DNA of 64,000 nucleotides from the NCBI RefSeq assembly GCF_028583425.1, contig NC_072798.1, positions 13,828,501 to 13,892,500 of the forward strand. Reading direction: 5' to 3'. The translations under genes and the position numbers were made by a program. Origin of the DNA: Eublepharis macularius (Eukaryota > Chordata > Lepidosauria > Squamata > Eublepharidae). The stretch's first letter is position 1, and each line of letters begins with the position of its first letter. Of the stretch, positions 60,527 through 64,000 are shown in pieces. The notes under the pieces were generated by a model, which saw only the letters and a program-made list of their open reading frames with translations, was not told the origin of the DNA and made no database searches.

Positions 60527-60750
60527 TATTTTTATTTTATTTACCGCATTTATACCTAGACTTTCTCCCCAACGGGAACCCAAAGCAGCTTATATCATTC
60601 TCCTCTTCTCCATACTGTCCTCACAACAACCCTCTGAGGTAGGTTGAGAGTGTTTAACTGGTCCAAGACCATCCAGTGAGCTTCCATAGCAGACTGGGGA
60701 TTTGAACCTGGTTCTTCCAGATCCAAGCCAACACTCTTACTACTACCCAA
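60527..60750 (-). repeat. MIR-like tRNA-derived SINE
   Basis: Minus-strand copy: CCCCAACGGGAACCCAAAGC at the left, inverse box B GGGGATTTGAACCTGG at the right. Confidence 0.75.
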
Positions 60751-61225
60751 CAGAGGTTCTTCACTGTGGTTGCTTGTTCCCCCTAGAGGCACACCTTTCT
60801 TGTTCTCTTTTGGGAGAGCAGGTGACGGATTTCTAGGAGGCAATTCACACATTACAAAGTCCTCATGGCTGTCACAAGGAACTTGAATCACTAGTGTGCT
60901 GGGAATTCTGTGCTTCTCAGGTGGAGATTATGGCACGCTAAGCTCGCCATGGCTGATAGTTTCTTCACATTCCCCCCTCCCCACGATCTGTACACTGATC
61001 ATGTATACATGCATGATAAAATACTATTTTGAAAAGCTGTCTTGAAGCGATCATATGAATGAACGCATCAAGATTCTTTCGGTGCAGGTTTTGGTTCAAG
61101 TGCTCTTCTGTGCATTCATGAAACACTACAAAAAAGCAATCTTGATGCAAACATGTGTAACATTGCAAAAAGGGAATCTTGATGCAAACGTGTGTACAAT
61201 TCCACCCAAGACGGTAAGATTTGGG

Positions 61226-61400
61226 TTCAGTAACACCTTAAAGACCAACTAGATTTCCAGAGTATGAGTTTTCGAGAGCCAGCTCGCCCTGTTTCAGACT
61301 CTCAAAAGTTCATACCCTGGAAATCTAGTTAGTTTTAAGGTGTTACTGGACTCGAGTCTTGCTGTTCTACTGCAAACCAACACGGCTACCCATATAAGAT
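61226..61400. repeat. Penelope-type repeat, inverted pair
   Basis: Arms TTCAGTAACACCTTAAAGAC and GTTTTAAGGTGTTACTGGAC mirror around about 61298; the right end reads CTGTTCTACTGCAAACCAAC ACGGCTACCC. The hammerhead-like core is degraded (CTGAAAC). Confidence 0.6.
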
Positions 61401-61465
61401 TGGTGTTTGATCCATTCACATGTGCTCATTCATAATATGGGAAGGGGGGGGGGAGTGAAAGGACT

Positions 61466-61540
61466 TGCATTCAACTGTGCATTCTCTCGTTGCATTCAAC
61501 TGTGCATTCTCTCGTTGCATTCAACTGTGCATTCTCTCGT
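61466..61540 (+). repeat. 25-bp tandem repeat, three exact units
   Basis: Three identical copies of a 25-bp unit starting TGCATTCAACTGTGCATTCT; units at 61466-61490, 61491-61515 and 61516-61540. Confidence 0.97.
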
Positions 61541-62534
61541 TCTAGAATCAAACTTCCAGCGGAAGTGAAATTCCACAGTAAAACTTCAGAACTGGAATTG
61601 GATAAATCCTGTCACCCTCATTACTGCCAAGTATTTTCAGACATGGGATCACTCCTGTGCTGCCAAATCATAACCTGGAAAGGAAAAGAGCATTGCTCGC
61701 TCACAGTTGCACGATGCAACTTTTGCGGCTCTCGACTGCCTCTCTCTACAGAATACAGATGCGATAAGGGAAGGAAAAACTCAAACTCTGTTTTGGTGAC
61801 AAGGTGACCCCTAACCTCCCGCTACTAAAACATGCGGTATAATAAAATAATTCAATTAGTCGCTATAAAAGGGAAAGTTGAGATAATTCTCAGAGGATGT
61901 CACTCCAAAACAGAGTGAAGTCAAAACAGTCAGCTGCGTTTTTGTTGTGCCCCTCTGAGCCCTGACTTAAGTGAACCCTCAGTCAATCTCGGCATGGAAG
62001 AACGGGAGAGGACGGGCATGTGGGAGCCAGCAGTGAGGCCGGGGAGGTGAAAAAAGAGTTGCAAAAAGCTTTAATTATAAAACAACGGAGCAGCCAGCCA
62101 GGCCGAAGCGGCCCAGGCGTTACACTTAACTAACTGCTACTGCCGAAGCAAGGAACAAAATGAGATGGTTAAAGGAAACAACAAAAGTGAAACAAGAACA
62201 CCCAGGAGAGCAAGAGAGGTTATTTAACTCAAACAAAGGACACAATAATCCATAAATTAAATAAAGCAAATCAAGAAAGGGGATGATTATTCAAGCAAAA
62301 CCTCTACTAGGAGAAAGTATGTGTGCGCGCAGTGGTGGTGGGAGGTTAGAGGGGATGAAACAGAAAGTTTTCAAGAGTCATGATTAATGACTGAGGTTTT
62401 GGCTCCCGTGGCCTGTGTCTCAAGCTGAGGATCATCAGAGAATTGCTGGAATGCAATGCGTAAGTTTGCCCTTTCCTTAATTATGTTAAAAACCAACCTT
62501 TATTTCCAACAAATGCAGTCTAATGTACGTCGTA

Positions 62535-62661
62535 CATAAGAACATAAGTAGACCTCGCTGGTCTAGTCCAGTGGTCCATCTAGTCCATATTGGGTCATAC
62601 AACATCCAATCAGTTGCCCTGGAAGGCCAACAACAGGACCCAGAGCCTGAGGCCTTTCCTT
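62535..62661 (-). repeat. CR1/L2-type LINE 3' fragment
   Basis: ATAAGAACATAAGTAGACCT through TTGCCCTGGAAGGCCAACAA; interrupted on the right by a SINE. Confidence 0.65.
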
Positions 62662-63050
62662 AATAATAATAACAACAACCACAACCACAACAACATTCGA
62701 TTTATATACTGCCCTTCAGGACAACTTAACGCCCACTCAGAATGGTTTACAAAGTGTGTTATAATTATCTTCACGAAAATCACCCTGTGACGTGTGTGGG
62801 ACTGAGGGCCAAGCTACACATGACGAATGACACTTGAACGGCAAGTGGATTGAGTGGAGGGCAAGTGAACAGGGAGAAATACACTTGCTGTTCAAGTGTC
62901 ATTCGTCATGTGTAGCTTGGCCCTTAGAAAGCTCTATAAGAGCTGTGACTGACCCAAGGTCACCCAGCTGGCTTCAAGCAGAAGAGTTGGGAATCAAACC
63001 TGGTTCTCTAGGGTCCTGCCACTCTTAACCACTACACCAAACTGGCTCTC
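62662..63050 (-). repeat. tRNA-derived CORE-type SINE split by a MITE
   Basis: Minus-strand SINE with tail TAATAATAATAACAACAACC at the left and tRNA head at 63050; the 118-bp MITE at 62806-62923 sits in its middle, and the SINE reads through once it is removed (GACTGA-GAAAGCTCT). Confidence 0.85.
62806..62923. mobile_element. GGGCC 118-bp palindromic MITE, copy 4 (nested)
   Basis: Flanked by TGA and TTA; the host SINE reads TGAGAG in intact copies, so the target was probably TNA. Length again 118 bp. Confidence 0.85.
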
Positions 63051-63455
63051 AGTTTCACCAAAGTGGTGAAACAGGTTGATGTTGCCTCCTGGCCCCAGGG
63101 CAGCCAAACCCCTCATGGGGGCGAATAATTCCCTGGCCCCAGGTCCCATTGCCTGCTGTGGCTCAGGGCGGTAGTGAGAGATTTTTTTATAAATTCAGCT
63201 TTGTGTATTTTTCAAAAGTTACTGGAGTGACGAAGGATAGTTCTAGAAATCCCTTTTTTCACTTTTGGAATACCTCTAGGAATTCCCAGAAAAATTCCTT
63301 GAGCTGCATGTTGACACTGCTGGTAAGAACGTCTTGTGACCCTCCCATTGGTTGCCAGGTATGGGCAATCCGACTTGCCATTGGTATTCAGAGAATGGGG
63401 AGATTCTTTTTAGTCACCACGTATAGTAGCTATTGATGGACCTCTCCTCCATGAA

Positions 63456-63705
63456 CAACAACAACAACATTCGATTTATATACCGCCCTTCAGGATGGCT
63501 TAACACCCACTCAGAGCAGTTTACCAAGTATGTCGTTATTATCCCCACAACAAAACACCCTGTGAGATGGGTGGGGCTGAGAGAGCTAGAAGCTGTGACT
63601 GACCCAAGGTCTCCCAGCTGGCTTCAAGTGGAGAAGTGAGGAATCAAACCCGGTTCTCTAGATTAGAGTCCTGCGCTCTTAACCACTACACCAAACTGGT
63701 TCTCT
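63456..63705 (-). repeat. tRNA-derived CORE-type SINE
   Basis: A full-length minus-strand copy: ACAACAACAACATTCGATTT at the left, TAACCACTACACCAAACTGG at the right. It interrupts a LINE scrap (63350-63450). Confidence 0.87.
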
Positions 63706-64000
63706 GTCAAACCCCTATCTATGCTCGTAGCCATCTCTACATCCACTGGCAGTGAACCACAGTTTAATTACTCATGGAGTAACGCACACAAATGCATACC
63801 TATTCACAAGGACAAAACGGCTCAGTTGAGATGTGACACAAAATTATGGTTTGTTCCAACTATGGGACCAAAACAGTTTCACTTCCAAAAATAGGCCTAA
63901 AGACAGATACAGTCCCCGGATTCCGCCATGAGCTCTTGAGTACACAACAGCACTCTCGTCTCGGTGGCCTCCCTGTTCCTTTCAACAGACAGAAGATACC

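Larger units (their letters stand above)
59877..64000 (-). other. SOX5: SOX5 intron, 5' side, continues off window
   Basis: The sequence upstream of the 59768-59876 exon is intron of unknown total length. It holds a MIR-like SINE (60527-60750), a Penelope-like inverted pair (61226-61400), a 25-bp tandem repeat (61466-61540), LINE scraps (62535-62661, 63350-63450) and two SINEs at the right end. The stretch 61550-62530 is repeat-poor with no open frame of interest. No further SOX5 exon was found before 64000. Confidence 0.7.

Overview
This is a vertebrate nuclear window, and its repeat content points to a squamate reptile, possibly a gecko. The evidence is 5'-truncated CR1 LINEs, tRNA-derived SINEs ending in (TTA)n or similar tails, 5S-rRNA-derived SINEs, Penelope-type repeats and many short palindromic DNA transposons. 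The species assignment is a guess. There are no prokaryotic features.

One gene is well supported: the 3' half of SOX5 (SoxD group), on the minus strand. Four coding exons are visible, 59768-59876, 54757-54930, 47705-47921 and 40602-40908. Splice sites and phases all fit, and they join into the last 268 codons, including the complete HMG box (split across two exons) and the acidic C terminus with its stop codon. Introns are 4837, 6835 and 6796 bp. The N-terminal and coiled-coil exons must lie beyond 64000. The 3' UTR starts at 40601 and runs leftwards; where it ends cannot be fixed, although a candidate poly(A) signal sits at 40220-40225.

From about 40 kb down to position 1 the window is SOX5 3' flank (and perhaps distal 3' UTR) with no other convincing gene. 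It alternates between repeat-dense blocks and repeat-poor AT-rich blocks, several of which look like conserved non-coding elements (8440-8870, 12360-12780, 16260-16640, 32860-33340; also 52400-52880 inside an intron). These may be regulatory, but conservation could not be tested.

The most informative layer is the mobile DNA. Reading flanks against ends gives target-site duplications (TSDs) for several families. Three hAT-like families have 8-bp TSDs (ends CAGGGC, TAGAGATGGGC and TAGGGTTGCC). A palindromic group with ends GGGCCAAGCTACAAGTGAC or GAGCCAAGC... has 3-bp TNA duplications. A second group with ends GGCCRTTT also has 3-bp duplications. Nested insertions give relative ages. Other points of interest are hammerhead-ribozyme-like cores in Penelope-type repeats (21230-21380, 13395-13542, 59291-59437), and an internal LINE endonuclease fragment bounded by 16-bp direct repeats and itself split by a hAT element (55626-56484).
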